DNA from: Gallionella sp. UBA4737
GTDB taxonomy: Bacteria; Pseudomonadota; Gammaproteobacteria; Burkholderiales; Gallionellaceae
DNA: 21,117 nucleotides
NCBI GenBank assembly: GCA_002403995.1
Contig: DHIV01000106.1
Coordinates: 29,810 to 50,926 of the forward strand
Direction of reading: 5' to 3'
Position numbers and translations under genes: made by a program. This document shows positions 7,761 to 15,509 of the stretch, in pieces. The first letter of the stretch is position 1. Every line of letters begins with the position of its first letter. The notes under the pieces were generated by a model, which ran no database searches, was not told the origin of the DNA, and saw only the letters and a list, made by a program, of their open reading frames with translations.

Positions 7761-9065
7761 ATGAAACGAGTTGATGATTTCCGCCTGCGCTTTGGCAAGC
7801 GCGAACTGGTGCCGATTATTATTGGCGGGATGGGCGTGGATATTTCCAGTCGTGAGCTGGCGCTGGAGGCAGCACGGCTGGGCGGGATAGGGCATATTTC
7901 CGATGCGATGCTGCCTACCGTCACCGATCGCCTCGACAAAACGAAATTTGTCAGTACCAAACAGAAGCAATACAAGCTCAACGTCGAAAAAACCGACAAA
8001 TCGATCGTGAAATTCGATCTGGCGCAGGTAGCCGAGTCTACCCGCTTGCATGTCAGCAAGACCATGGAAGCCAAACGCGGTGATGGCATGATTTTCGTCA
8101 ACTGCATGGAAAAATTGACCATGAATTCGCCGCGCGAGACTTTGCGCGTGCGGCTGTGCGGTGCGCTGGATGCCGGGATCGATGGCATCACGCTAAGCGC
8201 GGGGCTGCATCTCGGATCATTCGCGTTGATGGAAGACAACCCGCGCTTCCGCGATGCCAAACTGGGCATCATCGTCTCATCTTTGCGCGCCTTGCAGCTA
8301 TTCATACGCAAGAATGCCAAGCTCAATCGCCTGCCCGATTACATCGTGGTGGAAGGTCCGCTGGCCGGCGGGCATCTGGGCTTCGGGATGGATTGGGCGC
8401 AGTATGACCTGCGCACCATCGTCACCGAGATCCAGCAGCATCTTCAGGCCGAGAAACTGGATATCCCGGTGATCCCTGCCGGGGGGATATTTACCGGCAG
8501 TGACGCAGTGAGCTATCTGGAAACCGGTTCGGCAGCCGTCCAGGTGGCAACGCGCTTCACCGTTGCCAAGGAATGCGGCATCCCGGAGAAAATCCAGCAG
8601 GAATACTTCAAGGCAAGCGAGGAAGATATCGTGGTAAACATGATCTCGCCGACCGGTTATCCGATGCGCATGATCAAGAGCTGTCCGGCGATAGGCGCCG
8701 GCATACGCCCCAACTGCGAAGCATTCGGATATCTGCTCGATGCGAATGGCCATTGTGATTACATCGACGCATATAACCGCGAAGTCGCGTTGCACCCGGA
8801 TGCCAAGAAGATCTCCGTGAAGGACAAGACCTGTCTGTGCACCCATATGCGCAACTATGATTGCTGGACTTGCGGGCATTACACCTACCGCCTCAAAGAT
8901 ACCTCGCACCGCAATGCCGACGGCAGCTATCAGATCCTGACCGCCGAACACATATTTCACGACTATCAGTTCAGCACCGATAACAAGATCGCCCTTCCTG
9001 AGGGGGAGTGTTTAAAAGGGGAATTCCGGGGAAGCTCGGCAAATATGCGTGGTAAGCCGGATTGA
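7761..9065 (+). CDS. Nitronate monooxygenase / 2-nitropropane dioxygenase-like flavoprotein, 3' end replaced by the inserted element
   Basis: This is an FMN-dependent TIM-barrel oxidoreductase. Family signatures are IIIGGMGVDISS near the N-terminus, VEGPLAGGHLGF in the middle, and PVIPAGGIFTGSDAV with AAVQVATRF for the FMN phosphate site. A Cys-rich segment follows (C358, C360, C368, C371: CLC then CWTC). The start ATG 7761 is preferred because GGAGG lies 9 nt upstream; ATG 7752 adds three residues but abuts that site. The host part ends at Leu412-Pro413. Codons from 8999 on belong to the Mu-like element and add 21 foreign residues before a chance TGA. The pre-insertion protein would have been 416 residues ending LPQQK. 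Enzyme activity on nitronates is inferred from the family. Confidence 0.85.
   Translation: MKRVDDFRLRFGKRELVPIIIGGMGVDISSRELALEAARLGGIGHISDAMLPTVTDRLDKTKFVSTKQKQYKLNVEKTDKSIVKFDLAQVAESTRLHVSKTMEAKRGDGMIFVNCMEKLTMNSPRETLRVRLCGALDAGIDGITLSAGLHLGSFALMEDNPRFRDAKLGIIVSSLRALQLFIRKNAKLNRLPDYIVVEGPLAGGHLGFGMDWAQYDLRTIVTEIQQHLQAEKLDIPVIPAGGIFTGSDAVSYLETGSAAVQVATRFTVAKECGIPEKIQQEYFKASEEDIVVNMISPTGYPMRMIKSCPAIGAGIRPNCEAFGYLLDANGHCDYIDAYNREVALHPDAKKISVKDKTCLCTHMRNYDCWTCGHYTYRLKDTSHRNADGSYQILTAEHIFHDYQFSTDNKIALPEGECLKGEFRGSSANMRGKPD
8994..8998. repeat. Left 5-bp target-site duplication (CTTCC)
   Basis: CTTCC immediately precedes the TG at 8999 and is repeated immediately after the CA at 20187-20188. Five bp is the duplication size of Mu-type transposition. 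Joining the flanks at this repeat gives an uninterrupted host reading frame to a stop. Confidence 0.8.
8999..9029. repeat. Left transposon end with terminal transposase site (attL)
   Basis: Starts TG; TTAAAAGGGGAA occupies positions 14-25 from the tip, matching TTAAAACCGGAA at the same distance from the right tip. This is probably the end-proximal transposase binding site (L1). A similar sequence, TAAAGGGGAATC, occurs at 9341-9352 and could be an internal left site. Confidence 0.7.
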
Positions 9066-9184
9066 CGCGGGTTTACGTGGGGTTGAGGTTGCAAAATACG
9101 GCCCATTAAAAACGCTCAAAAATGCTATTTTTCACGCAAAGAATAGAAGATAACGCCGGAATTGTGGCCGGGAATGAACAGCCT

Positions 9185-9421
9185 CTACTCAGGAATGAAT
9201 GTGGGAGGCTCAAAATAGGAGCGCGGCGGCCATATTGATGTCCGCCGCGTTTCTTTTTGCAGGGCGGTAAGCAGCGCCGTGCCGTGGTTTAACGCTACCC
9301 TGTCAGATAGTGCCAAATAGCGCGCAAAAATTGCAGCGGGTAAAGGGGAATCAAAATCAGGCGCTCGGCGGAGAAGGTATAGGATGCTTTTTTGCTGATA
9401 GCGTTGCCGCAAAATCGACAT
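9185..9421 (-). CDS. Possible small protein at left end of the element
   Basis: A 78-residue frame from ATG 9421 (a TTG at 9433 would add four residues). It is basic, with a hydrophobic middle (DSPLPAAIFARYLALSDRV) and ends EPPTFIPE. It lies downstream of the repressor gene on the same strand, so it could be cotranscribed with it. Against it: no clear ribosome site, and it overlaps a terminator hairpin and the AGTGCCAAAT repeat. I do not recognise it; it may be a chance frame. Confidence 0.3.
   Translation of the reverse strand: MSILRQRYQQKSILYLLRRAPDFDSPLPAAIFARYLALSDRVALNHGTALLTALQKETRRTSIWPPRSYFEPPTFIPE
9222..9258 (+). terminator. Intrinsic terminator, plus strand
   Basis: An 8-bp GC stem (CGCGGCGG / CCGCCGCG) with a 12-nt loop is followed by TTTCTTTTT. 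It would stop transcription entering the element from the upstream host gene before it reaches the repressor region. Confidence 0.65.
9309..9330 (+). repeat. AGTGCCAAAT...CGCAAA repeat, copy 1
   Basis: Pattern AGTGCCAAAT, three or so variable bases, then CGCAAA and an A/T-rich tail. Two further copies in the same orientation lie at 19518-19540 and 20094-20116. The function is unknown. Confidence 0.6.
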
Positions 9422-9560
9422 GGGGCGCGGCAATACATTAGGAAACGGTTACTTACCTTGCCGCGCACCTGAAAGCCGCGCCGTTATTGTTTGTGGTGTC
9501 ACATAAACGAAATATTTTGTGCGCAACCTTGCGGCAACAAAATGGCGAACCTGATAATGA

Positions 9561-10142
9561 CTACCCAGCGAGTGCAATAACCTCTTCAATCATCTTTTGA
9601 TCTACTCTACCGCTTGCCTTGAAAGCACGATAAAGCATTACCACGGCTTGTGCTTTCTTAGCGGGAGTAATCTTCAATTCTGACTTTAACAGTGCTTCTT
9701 CCACCCCTTCGAACAGTGCCAAGAGCAAAGGCCCATCTATATCTACCGGGGTTTGTGTAATAGGCAAACCGTGCTTAATTGGATTTTTCGGACATTCCTT
9801 ACATGCCTTCCGCCATAAGTGCGCAATTGGTGAACCAAGGGCACCAGAATCTGCCGCTTTGTCCCGGCAATTCTTCAGAGTAAAAACATATTGCAGGTCA
9901 AATTTTTGCGCTTGGATAAACGGGCAATCAACAGGTGCATCCGGGTTTGGAATTCCAAACAAAACATAGTCAACGTCGATTCCAATAGCGCGCATGGTAT
10001 CGATAAAACTAGCACCTAGCTGTGTTTTGTCCGCCTCATAGCGGGCGATGGTGTTTCGATGAACACCAGATTTTTCAGCAAAATCTGCTTGAGATAAGCG
10101 AATTCTTTCGCGCTCTTCTCTTAGCCTGCTTCCAATGCTCAT
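9561..10142 (-). CDS. XRE/Cro-CI family phage repressor
   Basis: This is a 193-residue protein with an N-terminal helix-turn-helix at about 6-60 (RLREERERIRLSQADFAEKSG, then VHRNTIARYEADKTQLGASF). The C-terminal part has several cysteines (near 73, 93 and a CKECP motif) and an alpha-helical tail. It shows no LexA-like S24 protease Ser/Lys pattern, so RecA-driven self-cleavage is not expected. The gene is divergent from the early operon, and its start lies 14 bp from a perfect dyad (10157-10182), the likely operator. By position it is the immunity repressor of the element, equivalent to Mu c, though the fold family differs from Mu's. Confidence 0.85.
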   Translation of the reverse strand: MSIGSRLREERERIRLSQADFAEKSGVHRNTIARYEADKTQLGASFIDTMRAIGIDVDYVLFGIPNPDAPVDCPFIQAQKFDLQYVFTLKNCRDKAADSGALGSPIAHLWRKACKECPKNPIKHGLPITQTPVDIDGPLLLALFEGVEEALLKSELKITPAKKAQAVVMLYRAFKASGRVDQKMIEEVIALAG

Positions 10143-10151
10143 AAAAAAACC

Positions 10152-10180
10152 TTGACCAATTGCACCATAAATGGTGCAAT
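10152..10180 (+). promoter_or_regulatory. Possible early promoter overlapping the operator
   Basis: TTGACC at 10152-10157 and TGCAAT at 10175-10180, spaced 17 bp, point toward the early genes. The dyad operator covers the spacer and the -10, so repressor binding would block polymerase. The -10 is only four of six to consensus. Confidence 0.4.
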
Positions 10181-10182
10181 TG
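10157..10182. promoter_or_regulatory. Perfect dyad operator between repressor and early genes
   Basis: Twelve-bp arms (CAATTGCACCAT / ATGGTGCAATTG) around a 2-bp AA centre form a perfect inverted repeat. A further half site, TGGTGCAA, lies at 10202-10209 behind an imperfect AACCA arm, probably a weaker second operator. This is the expected switch for the divergent repressor and Ner-like genes. Confidence 0.75.
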
Positions 10183-10250
10183 TGTTCGTTGTAACCATTT
10201 TTGGTGCAAATATGTGCGCCATATGCAGGTATTTAATGGAGGATGCATTA

Positions 10251-10460
10251 ATGAAAACACAGAAGGTACTTACCCCGCAAGAAGTTAGGAATGATTTTAC
10301 GCGCTGTGGAATCAGCGTTTCCGCTTGGGCAAAAAAACACGGATTTAATCGAAACCTTGCAAATGCTGTGGTGCGCGGGGATTGCAAATGTCTTTATGGG
10401 GATGCCCACAAAATTGCCGTCATGCTGAGCATGAAGCAGGGCGAAATCGTTGAGGAATGA
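10251..10460 (+). CDS. Ner-like / Cro-like DNA-binding protein
   Basis: This is a 69-residue basic protein with a helix-turn-helix-like core: VRNDFTRCGISVSAWAKKHG, then FNRNLANAVVRGD, about residues 10-42. It resembles small DNA-binding proteins found beside the repressor in Mu-like phages, which turn down early transcription and the repressor gene. The start ATG 10251 is favoured by GGAGG at 10238-10242 (8-nt spacing); the frame extends to 10152, but that part crosses the operator. It is the first gene of the rightward early operon. Ner-like function is inferred from size, motif and place. Confidence 0.7.
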   Translation: MKTQKVLTPQEVRNDFTRCGISVSAWAKKHGFNRNLANAVVRGDCKCLYGDAHKIAVMLSMKQGEIVEE

Positions 10461-10470
10461 GGGGAACGGT

Positions 10471-10692
10471 ATGAGCATAATAATGAGCTACCGCATCCCC
10501 GGATCGACACGGGGCCAAGCGTTTACCCTACCAGATGATTGCTATGGCTTGGTGGGCGAATCCGATGCCGATAATATCGCCAGTGTGCGCCGAGCTGGTG
10601 GGGCAGAACCAACATGGCAAAGCGTCCGGGGCGCTCTGATCCGCCTGGCCCGTGTGCGGCGTGGAGGTGGCCGGAAAGGGGTCACGTCATGA
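10471..10692 (+). CDS. Small unknown protein coupled to the transposase gene
   Basis: This 73-residue product is not recognised. It has a mixed N-terminal half (MSYRIPGSTRGQAFTLPDDCYGL) and a very basic C-terminal tail (LARVRRGGGRKG). The start ATG 10471 has a GGGGA ribosome site that begins in the stop codon of the previous gene. Its TGA overlaps the transposase ATG (ATGA at 10689-10692), a sign of translational coupling, which supports it as a real gene. The basic tail suggests nucleic-acid contact. Confidence 0.55.
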   Translation: MSIIMSYRIPGSTRGQAFTLPDDCYGLVGESDADNIASVRRAGGAEPTWQSVRGALIRLARVRRGGGRKGVTS

Positions 10693-12704
10693 CGGCCTGC
10701 CATCGCCCAGGCACAAACATAGAACTTGCCAGCGAAGAAGCGGCAGGACTGCTCTGTATACCTGAGCGCACATTGCGCCACCAGTGCGATACAGGAAAAT
10801 TCATCGCAGCCCATAAAGACGCCTCCGGCGCGTGGCGCATTCCCTTATCCAGCCTGCCACCCTTGGCACAAGCAAAATATTTGACAAAAAATTCTCACGT
10901 TGCGCCGGGCGGATGGCAGGAAGATGACCGCCGCGAACTACCTGAGGAAGAAGCTGAAGCCTTGTGGGAGTTCTTCGAGAAAGCCACCGCCAAGCTCAAA
11001 CAGCAAGCCTACAGGGACACCGAAGCGTGTCACGCCTGGCAGATCATGAAAGCCCAAGGCATTCATTACCAAGTGGCGCTGGACGAACTCAAGAAAGAAT
11101 TCGGTCTTTCCAAGTCAACCCTATACGACAAGATAGCGCGCATCAAGGGCTACGATCCGCAGCACTGGCGAGCACTGTTGGTGGGGCAATGGACGGGAGA
11201 AAATATCCGGAAGGTGGTGTGGAATGAAGAAGCATGGCTATTCTTTATCCGTAACGCCCTGACGCCGGGCTGCAAGATCAAGATCGCATGGAGCCGCACC
11301 AAACGCCAGGCAGAGAAAGAAGGCTGGGGAGTTATTCCCAGCTACGACACGGCCAAGAATTATTTTCGGAAACTCGATCAAGACGTAGTAACGCTGGTGA
11401 AGGAAGGCGAAACTGCCCTCAAGGTCAAATCGCCCACGGCCATACGTGATTACAACTTTCCGTTGCACACCATCTGGTCTGCGGACGGGCGGCGCATGGA
11501 CTTGATGGTAATTGATACAAAGGGGAAATATGGCCCGGCAGGTCGGGTGTTCCGCTTATGGATATATGCCTTTCAGGAAGTGCGCAGCCGGATGTTGGTG
11601 GGCTACGTTCTTGGCGCGAGTTTGGATGCCGATCTGGTGCGTGGTGCCTTCCTGAATGCTCTCAAAACAACGGGTCTGCTTATCCCGCGAAAAATACATC
11701 CGGACAATGGTATGGAAATAGCCGCAAAACCAAACACCGGAGGAGCACCCTGGCGGCGACGTGGCGGTGTACAGGAAGATGAAATTATCGGCATCTTTCC
11801 TATGCTGGGTATTGAAGTAGTTTGGGCAAGCGTTGCTCACGGGCAAACCAAACCAGTAGAACGGCTATTCGGTACGCTTGCACAAATGGTGGAAACCCGG
11901 CCTGAGTTTCGTGGTGCTTATTGCGGCAACTCTGCCGAGACCAAACCAGAAGAGTTTGGCACGCCGGTTCCGGTAGAGTTGGTTGAGCAAGCACTTAACG
12001 AAGAAATTGCCGCCTACCATCGCACTCCGCATCGTGGGCATGGCATGGGCGGAAAAAGTCCACTTCAGGTTTACGCCGAGCAAATAAAGATGCCTGGCGT
12101 GGCCGTCAGAAAAATCTCTCAAGCTCAGCTCAGGCTATGCACCTATTCCGCCGTGCCCATCACCATTCGCAGAAATGCATCGTTCACGATTCTCGGGGCA
12201 AGTTACTGGAGCGAAGGCACAACGAAGCTTGCGCCAGGTAAGGGTTATTACGCCCGTTACAACCCGCAGAATTTGAGTGATCCGGTCCATGTTTACCGCA
12301 AGGAAAAACATTTATGCGAAGCCGTAAGGACCGAGCTAACGGCATTTAACGACAAAGCGGCCGGCAAGGAAATCATGAAGAAGAGAGCCGCCTACACCAA
12401 GGCCGTTAAACAGTCAGCCAAGGCGCTTCAAGACCTATCCAACAGCGATAACCGGGAATACTTGAATGCGCTGGCCGCTGGGGTGTTGCCTGAGGTGGTG
12501 GATAAAGAAACCGGGGAGATATTGCCCCCGGCAAAGGTGTTGGAAATAGTGAAAGGCCGGGCTGATCCATTGCAAGCGCGCAAGACAACCGAAGACTTGG
12601 AAAACGATGAAATCAGAAAGGAGGCCAAACGGATGCAGGAGAGGGAATCGAAGGAATCCGCCGAGCGCGTAAGACAACGCGCGCGCGGCGGTATTTCCAA
12701 ATAA
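10689..12704 (+). CDS. MuA-like DDE transposase
   Basis: This 671-residue enzyme nicks the element ends and joins them to target DNA. The N-terminal winged-helix domain (about 10-65, with ASEEAAGLLCIPERTLRHQC) resembles the Mu DNA-binding domain. Helix-turn-helix-like segments follow to about 155. The rve catalytic core holds the DDE triad: Asp266 in WSADGRRMD, Asp339 in IHPDNGMEI, and Glu391 in TKPVERLFG, close to MuA's D269/D336/E392. The Mu-type C-terminal beta-barrel and a charged tail complete it, and the length fits MuA (663). The start ATG 10689 overlaps the upstream stop, with AAGGGG before it. No frameshift or missing key residue is seen, so it is probably active. Confidence 0.93.
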   Translation: MTACHRPGTNIELASEEAAGLLCIPERTLRHQCDTGKFIAAHKDASGAWRIPLSSLPPLAQAKYLTKNSHVAPGGWQEDDRRELPEEEAEALWEFFEKATAKLKQQAYRDTEACHAWQIMKAQGIHYQVALDELKKEFGLSKSTLYDKIARIKGYDPQHWRALLVGQWTGENIRKVVWNEEAWLFFIRNALTPGCKIKIAWSRTKRQAEKEGWGVIPSYDTAKNYFRKLDQDVVTLVKEGETALKVKSPTAIRDYNFPLHTIWSADGRRMDLMVIDTKGKYGPAGRVFRLWIYAFQEVRSRMLVGYVLGASLDADLVRGAFLNALKTTGLLIPRKIHPDNGMEIAAKPNTGGAPWRRRGGVQEDEIIGIFPMLGIEVVWASVAHGQTKPVERLFGTLAQMVETRPEFRGAYCGNSAETKPEEFGTPVPVELVEQALNEEIAAYHRTPHRGHGMGGKSPLQVYAEQIKMPGVAVRKISQAQLRLCTYSAVPITIRRNASFTILGASYWSEGTTKLAPGKGYYARYNPQNLSDPVHVYRKEKHLCEAVRTELTAFNDKAAGKEIMKKRAAYTKAVKQSAKALQDLSNSDNREYLNALAAGVLPEVVDKETGEILPPAKVLEIVKGRADPLQARKTTEDLENDEIRKEAKRMQERESKESAERVRQRARGGISK

Positions 12705-12763
12705 ACGTCTTGCAAGCTGCAACTTGGCAGACGCCATAATCTACAACAGGAGCGTGATTATAT

Positions 12764-13789
12764 ATGAATACGAATGCAGAGAGAGCGCCAAGCGCTGAAC
12801 CACCCGAGAAATCTTTTGATGTTGGGCAAGGGAAAATACGGAGCATCGAAAAACCCTACCAGCCGCCCATGCGGGAAGAGGCTATTGCCGCCAGACTTGC
12901 CGACATGCGTGATGCCGGAATGAAAACTTTAGCAATGGCTAATGAAGCCGGGCTGGAGGTGAACACGCTGAAAAGATGGATCAGCGGCCAACGGGAACAA
13001 GAGGTTACAAAGGCGCTTTCGGATTGGCTAACGGGCATCGATGATGAGATCGCCGCGCGTGATGGTGAGTTCGTTCTAACCCCTTCTTCCGCACGATTTG
13101 TGAAAGCTTTCGAGCAAGCGCGGGCACCCCGTGGCAAAGACGGGCGCAGAGGGATTGCACTGATTTATGGCGCATCCGGCGCAGGCAAAACGGAGACGGC
13201 GAAATGGCAGGCGCGCATGGATGAAAATGTTATCTATGTGCAAGCGGACGGAGAACGCAAAACATTTGTGTCCTTGCTCCGTGCAGTGGTTGAAGAGAAA
13301 ACCGGCTATGGCGGACATCCTGCCGTCGGCGAAAAAATGCGAGACCACATCATCCGCAATTTTCAGCCAGGCAGCATGTTGATATTCGATCAGGCGAATT
13401 TGATCCGGCTGACCGTCATGGAACAACTCATTATTTTTCCCGATGAATACGGCATCGCACTGGCCTTTATTGGCAATGCAAAAGGATACAAGGCGTTGAT
13501 GGATGCCAAGATGGCGCAGATCACCTCCCGCATAGCAGGCGCGCACATCTTCGTTGAAATACCAGGCGAGGAAGATATTGATGCCTTGCTGGAAGCGTGG
13601 AGCGTGGCGGGAAGGCAGGAGCGCAAATTCTGCATGATGATCGGAAGGCAGGACGGCGGTTTACGCTACCTTGATGCCACTGTGCGGGAGGCACGGAAAC
13701 TCGCCCATGCCGCAGGGTCACATAAACTCGATGCGCGACTGCTCAAACTCGGCGCGGTGAATGCTGGATGCTGGGGAGGTGCGGAATGA
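12764..13789 (+). CDS. MuB-like AAA+ ATPase (target DNA activator)
   Basis: This is a 341-residue AAA+ protein. An N-terminal helix-turn-helix (about 50-76, MKTLAMANEAGLEVNTLKRWISG) precedes the ATPase domain. Walker A is GASGAGKT (136-143); the Walker B strand is MLIFDQAN (205-212), with Gln where most AAA+ ATPases have the catalytic Glu. The protein partner is the upstream transposase: MuB proteins coat target DNA, activate MuA and give target immunity (family knowledge). AGGAG lies 11 nt before the ATG. Its TGA overlaps the next gene's ATG (13786-13789), so it is coupled to gemA. Confidence 0.88.
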   Translation: MNTNAERAPSAEPPEKSFDVGQGKIRSIEKPYQPPMREEAIAARLADMRDAGMKTLAMANEAGLEVNTLKRWISGQREQEVTKALSDWLTGIDDEIAARDGEFVLTPSSARFVKAFEQARAPRGKDGRRGIALIYGASGAGKTETAKWQARMDENVIYVQADGERKTFVSLLRAVVEEKTGYGGHPAVGEKMRDHIIRNFQPGSMLIFDQANLIRLTVMEQLIIFPDEYGIALAFIGNAKGYKALMDAKMAQITSRIAGAHIFVEIPGEEDIDALLEAWSVAGRQERKFCMMIGRQDGGLRYLDATVREARKLAHAAGSHKLDARLLKLGAVNAGCWGGAE

Positions 13790-14247
13790 TTGCGCCCAAC
13801 CCAAAAGCAAAAATCAAAAGCGGCAAGATTTTCGGCAGCAAGCTGAAATTGGTTCAAATTGCCAAACGCGCCCTGCGCATGACAGACGAAGATTATCGTG
13901 CCCTATTGCTGCGGGTAGCAGGCGTCAATAGTTCCAGTGATTTAACGCTGGAAGGATTCAATGCCGTCATGGCCGAATTCAACCGCCTGGGGTTCGTTTC
14001 CACCAAGTCCCCCCGCAAGCCCAAGGGTGCAGGCGGCACTGCGCCAAACCATCCCACGCCAGCCCAATGGCGCTTGATCGAAGAGCGGGCAAAGCATGTC
14101 GGGTATGACGGGCTGGAAGATCCTCGGTTTATCGCTTGGGTTAAACCACGCGGCAAGGTAGATCACCTGCGCTTTCTTGACAATGCAGGTGCGCAACGTG
14201 TCATTGCAGCACTGGGTAACTGGATCGAACGTAAAGCCGAACACTAA
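13786..14247 (+). CDS. gemA: GemA / gp16-like phage regulatory protein (DUF1018)
   Basis: This 153-residue protein has the typical DUF1018 layout: a basic start, then KLVQIAKRALRMTDEDYRALLLRVAG, a linker with PRKPKGAGG, and a C-terminal part with PTPAQWRLIEERAKHVGYDG and a basic end. In Mu, GemA alters host gene expression and DNA topology; the molecular role is poorly defined. ATG 13786 has GGAGG 6 nt upstream and overlaps the MuB stop. Its place after the MuB gene agrees with early-region order in Mu-like phages. Confidence 0.85.
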   Translation: MIAPNPKAKIKSGKIFGSKLKLVQIAKRALRMTDEDYRALLLRVAGVNSSSDLTLEGFNAVMAEFNRLGFVSTKSPRKPKGAGGTAPNHPTPAQWRLIEERAKHVGYDGLEDPRFIAWVKPRGKVDHLRFLDNAGAQRVIAALGNWIERKAEH

Positions 14248-14266
14248 AACAACCAAGGAGAAAATA

Positions 14267-14524
14267 ATGAACACAGCACAATTAGAAGAGGTAAAAAAAT
14301 TTGAAGTGGCGCTTGCTTTGATTAACGACGCCCAAGCGGCCTTTGTTGCCATTGGTGACATGATGCAGCCTGAGACGGAAAAAGGGGATGAGCAGCTCAA
14401 TTTGCTTCGCCGGTCTCAGGCAGCGGCCATATTTCGGTTTTTTGGAAACTCACTTGAAGAACCTTTGCGTTCGGTAACAGCGATCAAAGACAGAATGGAG
14501 TTCGCGTCTTTAAACGCGATTTAA
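14267..14524 (+). CDS. Unknown early-region protein
   Basis: An 85-residue acidic, probably helical protein (repeated Ala/Glu/Leu, MMQPETEKGDEQLNLLRRSQ in the middle). The start ATG 14267 is well supported by AAGGAG 6 nt upstream; the longer frame would overlap gemA. It is probably in the same transcript as gemA (19-bp gap). I do not recognise the family. Confidence 0.65.
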   Translation: MNTAQLEEVKKFEVALALINDAQAAFVAIGDMMQPETEKGDEQLNLLRRSQAAAIFRFFGNSLEEPLRSVTAIKDRMEFASLNAI

Positions 14525-14657
14525 GCCGTTAAACATTTCCGGTGACACCAACCCATTGCCGCGCCCCAGTGCGTGGATTACGGAACGATTTAACGCGGGT
14601 TTAACGGTGGTGTGTCGATGTGCAGAGTATTTTTAAACCAACCAAAGGAGAGCTTTC

Positions 14658-14918
14658 ATGAATCAACCTGTAAAACTAGCCGGTGAAGTACGTCCGCTCT
14701 ATGAGGAATCACATAATGTCCCATCTTGCCAAGTTGACCAACAAGACTTGCGCCTTTACCGTGCGCGTAGAGCCTTGCGCGGTTTATCTGGATTGTTTTT
14801 TACGGAAGGTGCAGACGATGAATGTTTATACGGCAAGAGAGGGGATATGGGTGAGCTGTTCGAAATTATACGCGAAGAGCTTGAGGCGGGATTAACGGGT
14901 GTGCGCCCGCTCTTGTAA
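14658..14918 (+). CDS. Unknown small protein
   Basis: An 86-residue protein starting at ATG 14658, with AAAGGAG 8 nt upstream. It has a basic centre (LYRARRALRGLSGLFF) and an acidic end (ELFEIIREELEAG). No family is recognised. An overlapping frame (14683-14895) lacks a ribosome site of this quality and was not chosen. A gap of 133 bp before it may hold a promoter: TTTAAC occurs twice near 14589-14606. Confidence 0.55.
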   Translation: MNQPVKLAGEVRPLYEESHNVPSCQVDQQDLRLYRARRALRGLSGLFFTEGADDECLYGKRGDMGELFEIIREELEAGLTGVRPLL

Positions 14919-15120
14919 TGCCGCCCGATTGAAAGCGCGCCGTTTGCGGTTCTGCCCCCATAGAAAGGTAGGTGGTAGGCAAAAACACGGCGCGCCAAGT
15001 TCATTCTCTCCCCAGATGTCCCCGCCGCAATAGGCGGAACTCCCCCCCGGAACTTCTTCCGCCTTAACCTTCACGCGGAACGCCTTCACAATGCAACCTC
15101 CTAAGCAAGCGGGGGGCCGC

Positions 15121-15471
15121 ATGAAAAATAACACAAACTGCGTAATGATCGACAAGCTGAGCGAACTAATCGGCAACGACGCGGCGCGCAATCTTGCTGT
15201 TATTTACGGCGGCACGCGCTTTTATATCTGTGAAAGCCCGCTTTGCTTTATGCGCCTTACCATGATGATGAACGAGAAGAGCGCACGAAAACTTATCGCA
15301 GAATTCAAGGGCGTGACAATCGAAATTCCACGGTACGCCGACGCGATTAGAAAAGAGCACGTCGCGGAAATTAAGGCTGACCAAGACTCCGGCATGTCTG
15401 TCCGGGAAATCGCCTTAAAGTATGAAATGACCGAACGCGGCGCGCGCATGATTTTAAACAACGCAGACTAG
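15121..15471 (+). CDS. Mor-family transcription activator
   Basis: This 116-residue protein fits the Mor/C family of Mu. The N-terminal part (DKLSELIGNDAARNLAVIYGGTRFYI) resembles the dimerisation domain with its glycine-rich strand. The C-terminal helix-turn-helix (about 88-114) reads SGMSVREIALKYEMTERGARMIL. Mor activates the middle promoter, from which the late activator C is made in Mu. The start ATG 15121 has a G-rich site just upstream; ATG 15091 in frame is possible. Its targets here may be just downstream (15510 onward) or the dyads at 16878-16962. Confidence 0.8.
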   Translation: MKNNTNCVMIDKLSELIGNDAARNLAVIYGGTRFYICESPLCFMRLTMMMNEKSARKLIAEFKGVTIEIPRYADAIRKEHVAEIKADQDSGMSVREIALKYEMTERGARMILNNAD

Positions 15472-15509
15472 TTTTCGACCTATCAACCACCACCAAGAAA
15501 GGGAACAAC

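Larger units (their letters stand above)
9066..9560. other. Left-end non-coding region of the element
   Basis: Nearly 500 bp between the chance end of the nitronate monooxygenase frame and the repressor stop. It holds a terminator hairpin (9222-9258), one copy of the AGTGCCAAAT repeat (9309-9330), a possible internal transposase site (9341-9352) and one doubtful minus-strand reading frame (9185-9421). A second possible site, CGCCGGAATT, lies near 9154-9163. Confidence 0.5.

Noticed and set aside
8298..8960. 220-residue minus-strand frame inside the nitronate monooxygenase gene
   Set aside because: Shadow of a strongly supported gene; no family features of its own.
9123..9140. TGC-N9-CGCAAA, a possible fourth copy of the AGTGCCAAAT repeat
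   Set aside because: Only the outer bases match; the conserved CCAAAT core is missing.
14683..14895. Alternative 70-residue frame overlapping the 14658-14918 gene
   Set aside because: The 14658 start has a much better ribosome site; the alternative is Cys-rich without pattern.
14892..15191. 99-residue minus-strand frame between the unknown gene and the Mor-like gene
   Set aside because: Overlaps the Mor-like coding start on the other strand and has no ribosome site or family signature.
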